In this document: positions 12,401 through 23,204 of the stretch, in pieces
Layout of the letters: the number at the start of each line of letters is the position of its first letter
Numbering within the stretch: position 1 is the stretch's first letter
Assembly (NCBI GenBank): GCA_015680685.1
Contig: MNCI01004604.1
Location: 67,928 to 131,927 of the forward strand
Reading direction: 5' to 3'
Source of the DNA: Gnetum montanum
Lineage: Eukaryota; Streptophyta; Gnetopsida; Gnetales; Gnetaceae
Length of the DNA: 64,000 nt
Notes under the pieces: generated by a model
What the model was told of the DNA's origin: nothing
Database searches by the model: none
What the model saw: only the letters and a program-made list of their open reading frames with translations
Program-made: the position numbers and the translations under genes

Positions 12401-12884
12401 CAGCCTGATAAAGCTTGGTGATCTCATTACGAACTACCAATGCCACCTCAGGTTTAACCTTTCGTGCCTTTTGTTTTACCGGTCTCAATTTCGGATCAAG
12501 GATAATGTTATGTTGGACAATTCAAGGGTCTAACCCGGGCATGTTCGTGTAAGACCAAGTGAATGATTTTATGTTTTTCCTAAGCACGTCCTCAATGTCG
12601 TTGGCTAGTTGCGGTTGTAGTAATGTGCTTAATTTTAATATTTTGATTTCCCCATCGGGCATGGTGATGGGGGTTTCGGTCAACGGGTCTTCAGTGATAT
12701 TTTCGGCTTCTATGTCAAGGGGTTTTGTCATGCCTTTGTAGTTGTCTATTGTTTGCTGTATTGAGGCAATGACTGCATCGTCCGTTGATGAACTTAAGTG
12801 GATGAGGTTTATGTTAATATCTCTTGCAATTTTTCCATATGATCCTTCAATGATTAACGGTGCGATTAAATGCTGGCAATCCAT
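9413..12884 (-). pseudogene. pol of element 1: RT, RNase H, archaeal-type RNase H, integrase (broken)
   Basis: This region encoded reverse transcription and integration functions. Reverse transcriptase spans about 12540-11620, with LYFMNSFSGYNQIRINPE and the catalytic YVDD at 12012-12023. RNase H follows at about 11570-11160 (IAHWKAMIAEFDLHYIAQSS), then a second RNase H at about 11160-10650, which marks the Tat/Ogre clade. Integrase spans about 10563-9700, with WPHMKYDCLSKVKTCSTCQ as zinc-binding region and WGLDLIGP and TDNGPQF carrying the first two catalytic aspartates. The C-terminus at about 9600-9413 has NWEGPYLV. The start ATG (MDCQHLIAP) is chosen because the same MD/ME start 11-12 nt after an acceptor-like AG is seen in the other two elements. 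Stops and frameshifts interrupt it many times, so it is inactive. Confidence 0.9.
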
Positions 12885-12894
12885 CGAGCTTACT

Positions 12895-12910
12895 CCTGCC
12901 AATAAACAGA
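12895..12910 (-). promoter_or_regulatory. Splice-acceptor-like site before pol of element 1
   Basis: On the minus strand TTATTGGCAG is followed by GAGTAAGCTCG and then the pol ATG. The AG is 11 nt from the ATG. Elements 2 and 3 have TTTTGTAG and TTTTATAG at the same distance. Ogre elements are known to have an intron between the protease and RT regions, and this fits its 3' end. The matching donor was not identified. Confidence 0.55.
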
Positions 12911-13007
12911 GAGCTGAATGAGCTGATGGGTATTGTTCTACGTTCTTTGGTAATTTTAAATTATGTGTACATGCACGATGGTGGGTTATCGTCACACCGG
13001 GACACAT

Positions 13008-13260
13008 GGTAGTTTAAGGCCGTACTGGGTCGTAGGTGGTAGTTTAATGCCTTATCAGGCCAAACGTAATCCGCGGGTAGTAGTTTAAGGCCTTACCGGG
13101 CCATAATGGGTTCGTATGTGGTAGTTTAAGGCCATACTAGGCCGTCATGGTAGTTTAAGGCCATACCAGGTCATGGTGAGTTTGTATGTGGCAATTTAAG
13201 GCCGTACCGGGCCGTCATGGCAGTTTAAGGCCATACCGGGCCGTAACGGCAATTTACGTT
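13008..13260. repeat. Minisatellite between antisense gene and pol of element 1
   Basis: Units of about 28-32 bp read GGTAGTTTAAGGCCGTACCG then GGCC. The core GGCC...GGCC is an imperfect inverted repeat. It is the same family as the arrays at 18608-18975, 58085-58355 and 62800-63145. Confidence 0.85.
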
Positions 13261-13461
13261 GGAACGTTCAGCGTAAACACGTGAAATTGGGGTTCACAGG
13301 GGAACTGGGATGTAGTGATTTTTTTTATTTTAGATATATATAGTTTTTTATTTATTTTTAGCAAATTTTGGCAAAAAATAAGTAAAAAAGGGAAAAAGTA
13401 GCAAAAAGTAACAAACCAGGAGGCGGCGGCGTAAGCGACTACAGCAGTGACGGCGGAGTGC

Positions 13462-13469
13462 TATATAAA
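13462..13469 (+). promoter_or_regulatory. TATA-box candidate for the antisense gene of element 1
   Basis: TATATAAA lies about 330 bases before the first ATG of the antisense gene, followed by a G tract (13471-13486) and a leader rich in AGCGTAAGC repeats. Element 2 has TTTATAAA at 34160-34167, about 120 bases before its ATG. Whether it drives transcription is inference. Confidence 0.45.
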
Positions 13470-13499
13470 GGGGAGGGGGGGGGGGCTTCATTTGTTATT

Positions 13500-14610
13500 G
13501 TATTCTGAGAGTAAAATCAGAGAGCATAAAATCAGAGCATAAACTACCCAGCGTAAGCGTAAGCCATCGAACCCTGGCGTAAGCATAAGCGTGAGCGTGA
13601 GCATAGGACCCAAACCCTGAGTGTAGAAACCAACGACTAAACCTCAGCATAGATGCCAATGGCTAAACCTTAGCGCAGATGTAGAGCGTAGAAGTTACAG
13701 CATCAGCGTAGAGACTCAGACTCTGGTGTAGAGGCTCGGTGTAGGTGTAAACGGTTCCACTGTCAGCGTAAACTGTTGATCCCAGCGTAGAGGGCACCGT
13801 GATGGGCAAAGGCAAGGAAGTGGAAGGCCAAGGGAGGAAGGGTACTGACTTGACCTTCGCAGAGGAGAGCGAAGCCATGCTGCAATGCCTGCCCAGGCCA
13901 AGGATTCCATTGTGGCCTGGATCATCACACAGGTAGGCTCTGATCCTACCTCTATTAGTTATTTTTGCTTGTGCTGGTTTCGTAGTGTAGACAGTCTCGT
14001 AGAGGGCTTCGGCTTATACGCCGAGCGTAGAGAGTTAGCGTAGAGGGTTTTTGGCATATATGCCGAGTGTAAATTCATAGCGTAAAGTCTCGATAGCGTA
14101 GACTGTCATAGCGTAATCCATTTTATCAGTGCACAGCGTAAACACTTTCCTTGCACATAGCGTAGATGATTATATCAGCATAAACTATGGCATAATAAGT
14201 TTCCTATGCACGAATTTTTGTTTTATCAGCGTAGGTTTTTGTTTTATCAACATAGACGATCTACGCTATGACGGTGTATATGCTGAGGGTTTCTACAGCG
14301 TATACGCTGAGCGTGAAGAGTTGATCCTTTTCAAGCATGGTACGGCGTAGACTTATTTTTTATGTTTTCGACATAAACTATTTGTTCAGTGTCTAGCGTA
14401 GACCATTTACGCTAGAGGCTTCTACAACGTATATGTTGAGGGTTTCTAGTGCGTATACGCTGAGCATAAACAGTTCGGCTAGCAGCGTAAACAGTTCGTT
14501 GTCAGCGTATACGCCAGGCTAGGTAGCGTATACGTTGAGTGTAAACAGTTTTTAATAGCGTATACACTGGGTTAAGCAACGTATATGCTGAGCATAAACA
14601 GTTAGCAATA
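13500..14610. repeat. CGTAAAC / GCGTATACGC repeats over leader and first intron of the antisense gene, element 1
   Basis: The stretch is full of units such as AGCGTAAACAGTT, AGCGTAGAC and CAGCGTATACGCTGAG, spaced irregularly at about 15-35 bp. The same motif fills this element's LTRs and its gag leader (23205-23850). It is not seen in elements 2 or 3, so it spread within this subfamily. Confidence 0.8.
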
Positions 14611-17600
14611 AAAAAAAAAAATTCTAAGTGTTGGTCTACGATGTGAACTTTTGCTTTTCAGATCATTTTGATGGATGGCTAATTTATTGTGGCATCCTGA
14701 TTGCTTGTAGGAATAGTAAGCCTTTTCTCCTCGTTGTTGAGCTCGTTGGGGTGCTAACATGGTTTGGCCCCATTGAGGCTGATGAGCCTACCCCGGATCT
14801 AACTGTGGACAACAATGGGGTCTGGTTCAGAGAAGGTGCTTGTGAATTCCTAGCCTTCATGCTAGACAACTTCGAAGTGGATATCTGGTCAAACCTAAGT
14901 GAAGTGGTGGTGCAAAGCATGCTTGAGGTAATGCTGCCAAGAGCCACGGAGGATGTCATGGTCTTCATAGAGGACATTGATGAGGGGCCATTTGTGAACG
15001 AGGATGGTTCTACCCGCAGGCCTAGGTCTAAATGTCTGTTAGTGCGCGTGTGGGCACAATTGCCGTGAGGGCTTGACTATCTCAACAACACTCTATTCAT
15101 AGCTGCACATGCACACACATTATTCCAGAATCCCCCTGGCACCGTGTACTGGGTGGATAGGTAGGACCATTTAAGTTTATTGTTTCTCTTTGCCGTTTGG
15201 TATTTGCTTCTGTTTTGACATCCATTTGTTTGTAGTCCTAAGGTTAACCCGGATGAGACGTGCGTTGAAGATGAAGGGCTTGCTCTTGCTCGCACCACTC
15301 TAGAGGCTTTTATGGTGGGTCCCACCCTTCGTGGAACCATATTGGGTCAAACGAAGGGTGCGATCATTCATTTTCATAAGCAGTTCTCTAGAGCATTCAC
15401 GATGTGCCAAGATTGTGGATGGCTACATGAAGATTGGTCAGACAAGGGACCAGTCTTCCCTCGTGACTCCGGTTTAGGCAGCACATCCAAGTCTACTATG
15501 AGAGGTAAATGACAATGTCTTTTGGATGTGCTAACGTATTTGTTCAACTGTCAGGCGTTATGCTGATGTGATAATTTTGGAATGTATTTGCAGTTGATAT
15601 ACCTCCTGGTGGGGACCTGGTTACGATGGGCCAAACTGAGACTACACTGTTGATGAAGTTTGGAGAGGTCAGTAAGGCCCAAAAGTGGTTACGTACACAT
15701 GCTCCACTGTCCACCGTTCGTTGCTTAGATAATGCTGGCCTCATGGAGCTCTTTGCGAGAGTCCTGATGTATCAATAGTGGAAATGATTGGGATCGTGGA
15801 TTCTTTTAATGAGTTTGTCTCCTACTACAGCACCTGGATTAAGGGTGTTAAGGTAGTTTTCCATCTATCACCTAAATTCTTTTCAAACTTATTTGGGGTA
15901 CCGGTAGATGGCATAAGTGTAGTTTTAGACAGGGCTCATAAAGAGCTCCAAATGGTGTGTGAATTGGAGGACTGGTTGGGCCTGGCCAAGGGTGCCAAGG
16001 GATTCCCAATGTAGGGGAAATCTAAGGTTGTGGAGGTGAATGAATTATATCCCCTGTTTAGGATGCGGGTGTTCCCCAAATCCCTTTCTCAGGTACAGAG
16101 TCTTGGGGTTGAGGCTGTACGCGTCATGTGAACTACCTGGAAACCGGAATGCACTATAATTGGGCCTAATTTTTGTTGTTGGGCATGCACAAGGAGATAG
16201 TGCGATTTCGTTCAAATGTCGAAGCACAATCCCACTTCACCTTTGCCTTCTTTGCCGGTTACCTTCATCGCTTCACCAAGTTTCTGGTAGTTCGCGTAGA
16301 CAACAAGTTTGTTCTACAGGATCGGGGTCAACTATCCCACCCATGGATCAACCACTTGTTCAAAATAGCCAAGTCCCAAGATGCTCCTGAGGGCATTGAT
16401 GAATCCATGTCTGTTACAATAGGGGGGTCTTCTGGTACGTCAATCCACACACATGATAGCTTGGGATTAGAGCCAGATGATGTCCCTTACACTACGAGAA
16501 GAGCCGAGCAGGTTATCAAAGAGACCGTTGGCCAGGCCAAATCGAAGCTAAAAAGGCACGAACGCACAACTGAGGAAGTCTCTAATGTGAGTGAGCCACG
16601 AGTGAAGCGCATATGATTCAAGATGCCTAGTAAGTAGACTTCGCCAGCTTATTGTTTTATTGTTTTCGGTTTGTTCATAATTTTTTCTTCAATCGCTTAC
16701 ATGTCACTGATGTCTTTGGCTTGATTTGAGAAGTGAGGAAGCAGGAGTTAGAAACTATTCTTGAGGAGGAGGAGACCAACACGAAGCGGAATAATGAAGA
16801 GGAAAATGTGGAGAAGGATCAGGGAGGAGGAATGGAGGAGTTAAAGGAAAACACCACAGAAATTGAGCTGTTGGATGATCAGGGTGGTGTCGACCAAATG
16901 TTCAGCAACTTCCTTAAGGGAAAGATGGACTTAGGGGATCCCCCAGAAGGTGACAAGGAGCACGGTATGTTTTCTTTTTATTTTATTTTATATTGCTTCG
17001 TTAGTTACCATTTCTATGGTCTTTTATTTTCATGTTTTCATTTCTTCTAGATGAAGGCAGCGAAACTAGGACGGTGTGCTTAGATGTACCCATGAAGAAG
17101 GTTCCCCCTAAGAGGACCGTGGAGGTTAGTTCATCCCGCACTCGTGAGCAATTTACTTGGATGGAAATGCCAAGTAAGATGGATTTTGTGGCTGGAATCG
17201 CAGAAGAAGTTGTCGAACGAATTCAGGAGGTCCACCCCGAAATAGGTATAATGTTTTTAAATCGTTTGTCATTTTAGAGTGTCACACCCTGTTTCTGTTG
17301 TCTTAACATTTGATCTTTTCATATGCATAGGTGCCAAGTTGAGGTGGGATCCCTCTGAGACAATCAGCATAGAGAGTTTGCCCACGTTATCCCCAGAAGT
17401 TGAGCAGGTGCCAAGGCCTGTTTATGATGAGGTGGCGGAAGGCCTAGTACATAATGCCAAGTCACTATGAACTTGTAGGCATTCTGTCGAATAGTTGTGG
17501 CTGCAGATTTAGGTGAAGGAAAAGGAAGTCTCCAAATTATCAGTTGAACGTGACGATCTTAAGGCTCGGTACGAGTTCACTGCTGCCAAACTAAGCGGTG

Positions 17601-18315
17601 ATCGCTCTTGGCGAATGTCCGAGGTTACGTATACTAGATATTGGAATCTACTAAATCTTCATGCGTCGCTGACTTGGAGAATGGCAGAACATAAAGCCCA
17701 GATAGATCTCCTAAACCTCAAATGTCAAGATTGGAAAGCTTTCACTTCCAAGGTACGCAAGTGGGATCAGGATGAAAAGAACGAAAAACACCATTACAAG
17801 AAGTCGTTAAAGGAAGTGTCTGTTGAAAAATGACAACTGGAAATGTTTGTGGAGGGTTTGGGTTTGCGTTCTGCTTTTGATACCTTCGCTCAAAACACAA
17901 CTGTTGAGATGGAGTTGCCTACAAGGGTGATTACAACTGCTTTTGGGGAAGTGTCTATGGGTGAATTTCCTCTGAAACATCCTACCTGGTCGGCTGTTGA
18001 AAAGGGAAAGGCCTTGGCAGACGTTGACCTAGGCCTTGATGAGACAGATTGGACTAGTGTCTCGGAAGAGGAAATCCTTCGTCGGCTGGAATTTAGCTTA
18101 GGGGGATCTCCTATGGTAAGCATTTTATCATTATGAAATTAATTTGCTGAATAATGTTTGAAATTTTGGCGTTCTCTTATTCTTACATTGATTGTCTCCT
18201 TTTGTATTTTCAGGATGAAGGTGGTGACGATGCCCAAGAAGCTGGCCCCAGTGGAGCGGGGGCCCCTAACGCCAGTGGATCTAAAGGGGACGACCCTCCC
18301 ATCCGAGATGCTTAG
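13802..18315 (+). pseudogene. Antisense spliced gene of element 1: HAD/NIF-like domain, unknown domain, acidic tail (decayed)
   Basis: The gene runs opposite to the retrotransposon, between protease and RT. Exon 1 (13802-13932) encodes a short basic start, MGKGKEVEGQGRKG. Likely introns are 13933-14710, 15161-15235, 15505-15593, about 16630-16733, 16965-17050, 17246-17330 and 18116-18213, most with GT and AG ends. Exon 2 resembles FCP1/NIF-type HAD phosphatases: FLLVVELVGVL, then VWFREGACEFLAFMLDNF, then NTLFIAAHAH and NPPGT. Both aspartate motifs are missing, so it should not be catalytic. A block around 15594-16615 (GYLHRFTKFLVV, QLSHPWINHLF) has no family I recognise. The part at 17330-17830 is charged and coiled-coil-like, and the end is acidic and glycine-rich. 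Several in-frame stops, such as that after WAQLP, show decay. The HAD call is moderate and the gene structure is fairly sure because copies agree. Confidence 0.7.
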
Positions 18316-18607
18316 TTTTTCTTTAGTTTATTAGTTTTATCATTTTGTGCTATTATGAAACTACTCTAACTCAAATTTATATGGGAATTGTAAATTAAGA
18401 TGAATGAAACTAGTTAACTCTTGTACTTGTATATTATTTCATGTATGAAATTTTTTTTTGTTGATTTTGTGTTTAATTGCAAACATTTCTAGGTAATGTA
18501 AAATGTTTTAGTTCTTTTTCTCTTTTTTCTTGAGAGTGATGCATGGATGTAATGATAAATTAGAGTGTAATGATAAACGAAAGAGGAAAACAAAGTATAA
18601 GTGTGTG

Positions 18608-18975
18608 GTCTAGTTTAAGGCCCTTTCGGGCCCCAGTCGCGTAGTTTAAGGCCATTTCAGGCCCCAGTCGTAAATAAGGAACATTTCAAATAACGTGGGT
18701 GGATTTCTTGGTTGACCGATCATTTCTGATTGTGGCTAGTTTTATGTCATTGCAGACATGATAGTTTAACATCATTTCGAACGATTTGTAGTTTAACGTC
18801 GTTTCGGACAAGTTGTAGTTTAACGTCATTTCGAACGATTTGTAGTTTAACGTCGTTTCGGACAAGTTGTAGTTTAACGTCATTTCGAACGATTTGTAGT
18901 TTAACGTCGTTTCGGACAAGTTGTAGTTTCGCGTCATTTCGGACGGATTATAGTTTAACGTCATTTTGGACTTAT
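18608..18975. repeat. Minisatellite between gag-protease and antisense gene of element 1
   Basis: Regular units of about 28 bp alternate as GTAGTTTAACGTCGTTTCGG then ACAAGTT, and TAGTTTAACGTCATTTCG then AACGATT. A two-unit (about 56 bp) higher-order repeat is clear between 18785 and 18925. The first units are of the TAGTTTAAGGCC type. Confidence 0.9.
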
Positions 18976-18985
18976 TGGGATGGTA

Positions 18986-21900
18986 TTATTTTAATAGTTT
19001 TTTGATTCTTTTTATTTTTATGTTAGGCGATGTATCAGCTGGTATGATTCTATATTCAGCGTCCCCTTCGCTAATCATGTTGAATGGTAATTTAGCCCAA
19101 GGGACGTCTGAGGGAGTGGCTTCTATGTCAGTGTTTTTAGATGTTTCAGTATTTGTGGTGAGTTCTGTGTTAGTTTCTAATTGAGAAGGTGTATGTACAA
19201 TGTCAGGCGCAGGTGTTTCTATTTTAGGTGGATTTGGATTACTGCCTACCGGTTGTTGTTTGTTTATGTTGTTTCGGCTAGGCTCTTCGAGTTCAACCTT
19301 TGAGCCTTGGTCCATGTCCATGTGGGATGAAACAATAGGTGTATCTGCTTCCCCATGTATGATGATTTCACCACCTTCGTAAGGTAGGTGAATCTCCTAG
19401 TGTATAGGGGATGAGACCGCTTTCAATTGGACTAACCAGGGTCTTCCTAATATTAGGTTGAATCCTGGCATTTCATTGACCACTAAGAACTCGGTAGATG
19501 TGGAAAATTGGTCCCCCGCTATGAAGTCTAAGGTCACTATGCCTTTGACCATCACGCATGACCCACCGAATGATTTTAAACATGTCGTTGCGGTTGGTTT
19601 GATTAACTCTGTTAGTCCTAGTTGTTCAACGATGGGGTGTGGTACTACGTTTGTGGCAGCTCCATCATCTACGTGGACCCTATGTATCTTGAACTGATTT
19701 ATGTGTATCATTATGAACATGGGAGCTATTGTTATCTCCCCTATTTTCTTATACACCTTAATGTTATCGTTGTGGAAGCTTAGTGGTTTGGAAGTTGCCC
19801 CTTGGGGCGAGTACATTAATGCATGAATGGAGGGTTCATTTGGAGGCAAGTCCTCGCTTACTGGGATCGACGTTAACATGCGTACCAAAGCTTCACGATG
19901 CGTTTGGGATGTAAGAACTAAGTCATACAAGCTTAACGAAGTGTTCTTTTGTTTGACTGCTTGTGTGACTTGTGTTAAAGCTGTTGCCAAATATCTACTG
20001 TTGGGTGCGTTTGCATCAGTGGTGATTGGGTCCATTAGCCCCAACAGTTTTATTTCATGCTTCGTTGCTCTGTCATTTTTGCTCAGAGCCATTATTTTAG
20101 ACGTATCAGTTTTTTTTAATGGTTCACCCTTGTTACTTGCATTTGGTCGATTGTTAGGTGGCGTCATGGGTACGGCGTTGAGTGAAGTGGGTTTAGGTGG
20201 CCCTACCGCTAACTGTTGACGCTCCTTCTCCACACATTCACGCGTAAGCCTATCTGCTAAGCGTTCTCGTGTGTGGCATGGAGGTGGAGCCGGTGTGGGA
20301 GCCTCGGGTTTCTTTGGGATTCTTACCACATATGGAGTCGGGTGAGGTTGCGATTGGATAGTTAGATGTGATTGGATAGAAGATTGGCTGGGCACCCTAA
20401 TGACGTAAGGACTAGGTCTACCTTGCATTTGTAAGGTGAAGGCTTGGTAAACATTAGGACTTCTAGGTATCCTAACGACGTATGGGGTTGGTTTGGGTGG
20501 AGGTTAGACCTCCACTGTTGCGACTGCGGGTGGTACTCGGACTACGAAAGGGGTAGGCTAAGTAGGAGGGGTTGATAAATTTGAGGGAGTGATAGCGGAA
20601 GGTACACACGCCATGTATGATTTATCATATGTGAGGGTGTTAGATGTTGCTACGGCCGGGGGCACTCAGACAACATATGGTTGCTGTGGGGCACGCGGTG
20701 GTTGAGGCAAGGATGTGGATGGAGTGGGAGGAACCTGGACTACAAATGACTTCTGAGGTGTTTGTTTTTCATGTTCAGAGTAGACGGTGTTAATGTTAGG
20801 TGTCTCAGGTTCACCATAAAAGCAGATTGTATTGATAACGTATGGTGCCTCTTTGGTGTTCAGAGGGTCTTTATACACCCCCATAGCCTGGTTCTGTGGT
20901 TGGACCAGGTTGGCCTCATCAAAGGTGATTTGGCCTTCGTCGATCATTCATTGTATGTCCTGCTTCAGTGTGAAATAGTAATCCGTGCCATGCCCATTGC
21001 GTTGGTGATAGTCGTAGAAGTGATCCATTCTAAAACCTTTGGGCACTGGAGGCTCATCCGGCGTTGCTAGGCTTAGGTTCTGAATGAGTTGACAGAATTG
21101 ATCATATCTTTGGATGGCCGCAGGGGATAACTGTTTATATTTCATTAATCCAGCTTTCAGTAGTTGATCGAATAGCTGGGATGGCTTCATAGGTAGTGGC
21201 TTATATTGGGAGGGTTCTTTCCTCTCAAAGTTTCTCGAACGGTTTTGTGTTGGGTTCTACGATGATGATGATTCTGATGCAGTTGTGGGAGTAGGTCTAG
21301 TATAGTTAGTAGGGGCTACTGGCAGTTTGTTTTGTTGTTGTGTTTCTGCTATTGCCGCTATAGTTGCTTTAGCCTTTTCTTTGTCCTTTTTACTATGTTG
21401 ATTTTTGAAGGCTAAATATGCTAGATCATGACTGTTTTGAGCTGCCTCCTCTATATTTTTAATTTGTACAAAAGCTTGGTTAAGGTTACGCACATTAAGA
21501 TAGTATAATTTGGATTTGAAGAAGTCATTAACAACCTCCTTTAGAATTGTGAGCAGATATGTCTAGGGGATTGGCTCGTGTAGCTCATTGAGAGCGACAC
21601 TCCACCTCTGAATGAATTTTTGTACAGGTTCAAGTGGTGCTTGTTTAACTTGTATAAGGCTATCCAATGTCACCTCAAGTTTCAAGTTATATTTGAACCT
21701 GGTCACGAACTGATGTAACAACTCTTCCAAGGAAAATATAGAATTCCTCGATAGGGCCCGATACCAATCGTGTGCTCTTCCGGCAAGGGACATAGGGAAC
21801 ACTCACAAAATAGCATGTGGCCACGCTTGGAGTAATGTGCATTCTAACCTAAACATTATAAGATGTGCATTGGGGTCTATTTCCCCATTATATTTAGTTA

Positions 21901-23185
21901 GTGTGGGCAATGATATGCCTTTGAGTAAGGTTAGAGGTGGGACGGAAGGGCTGATGGGGTCATCGTGGTAGAAGTCCACTACCTTCAGCTCTCCGTCGGC
22001 AGCTGTTTTGAGGCGCTTGACCTCGTTAGTTAGTTCTTGCATCAATTTTTTAGCATCTGCCCAGTCTTGGGCACTAGGTGACATAGCAGCTTGAGGTTGT
22101 GGTACATTGTACAGGTTGGACTATTGGATGGTAGGCTGAAAGGCTGAAAGCTTTGCGGTCAACGGTTGTGCTTGTGGCACGTTTATAGCACGTGGCACTA
22201 GGGATGGCACATTGTAAACGAGGGGTTGTTGTTGCGGTGGTTGCGGTTGTACTTGGGGAATGTTAGCCGGCGAAATCATATGGGATGACATGTTGTGGTG
22301 AGAGCGTTGGTGTGATGGCATACCCATTGTTGCCCATTGCCCAGTCATATTTTGTGGAGGAACTCCCTGTTGGGTTACAGCGGTGGAAGGGGCCCCATGC
22401 GTTTGGATTTGGGGGATATAGTGAGCGGACGTAGATGATGGTATCACATGTGGCATCCCAATTACTTGGGATGAGAAGGTTGCTCCCACGTTATTGTGAG
22501 GGGGTGGTGATTGTGAGGATGGGCCTACTGCTGCAGCGGGGATGATAGCAAGAGGGAGTGTGCTTAATTATGGGTCGCTTGGAGGAGGAACATGAGCAAA
22601 TGCAGATGTTTCTGGTGGAGGCACTTGTGCATGGGTGAACCTAAGGGGTTGGAGGGGCATGATTTCTCCTGTGCCTAGATGGAACATGGGGTTGATGTGT
22701 ATTTGTGGGCTAAGGGTGTGGTAGGAGTCTTCATGTTCGGATTGGGCAGCGAACTCATCCTCCTCTTCCGGTTGGAGATCTACTGTAGGCTGATCCAATG
22801 ACTGGCTCCTTTGCAGGAGGAGTCATGTGATGAGCTCTGAGTACTATTCTGGAATAGGGATTATATCGTACAGGGAAGGGATGAACTCATGTCCCCCCCT
22901 GTAGAAGAGTTCATACTGCCTCTTTACCTCTATTTCAGCTCGATCTACTGCCAGACCAGCTTGTATCTTCACACATATGAAATTGTACTAGTCCTGAGTT
23001 ATAATGTTAGAGGTTGGGTTTCTCCCTTGCAACCTTAGGGACTGGCGGGGCCCTGCTGTGGGTTGTACTATTAGCTGTGGAACGACAGGCTGTTGGGCAG
23101 CCATGGTACCTACCATGTCAGTGACTTGAGTGGTTGTAGCAGTAGTGTTTGCGGGGTTCATGATGACCTGTTGAGGGTATGACAT
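18986..23185 (-). pseudogene. gag-protease of element 1 (broken)
   Basis: Gag is the retrotransposon capsid protein and the fused aspartic protease matures it. The start MSYPQQVIMNPAN is chosen as the first ATG after the repeat-rich leader. Gag core is at about 22080-21560 (KYNGEIDPNAHLIMFRLE, GRAHDWYRALSRNSIFSL). The zinc-knuckle region near 21000 reads FYDYHQRNGHGTDYYFTL, where element 2 has Cys at the first and last metal positions and this copy has Tyr. Protease lies at 20428-19397, with HVDDGAATN as the active site near 19660 and FNLILGRPWLVQL as the flap end. The C-terminus SPNIKIKRIKKLLK and its stop resemble element 2. Stops split gag in at least five places. Confidence 0.88.
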
Positions 23186-23204
23186 GGTATAGAGATGTGA
23201 AATT

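Noticed and set aside
14711-15160. A functional host phosphatase gene
   Set aside because: Both aspartate motifs are missing, stops are present and the same block lies at the same place in three retrotransposons.
19458-20219. Plus-strand open frames over the protease of element 1
   Set aside because: They are the opposite strand of the protease reading frame, which has clear motifs on the minus strand.
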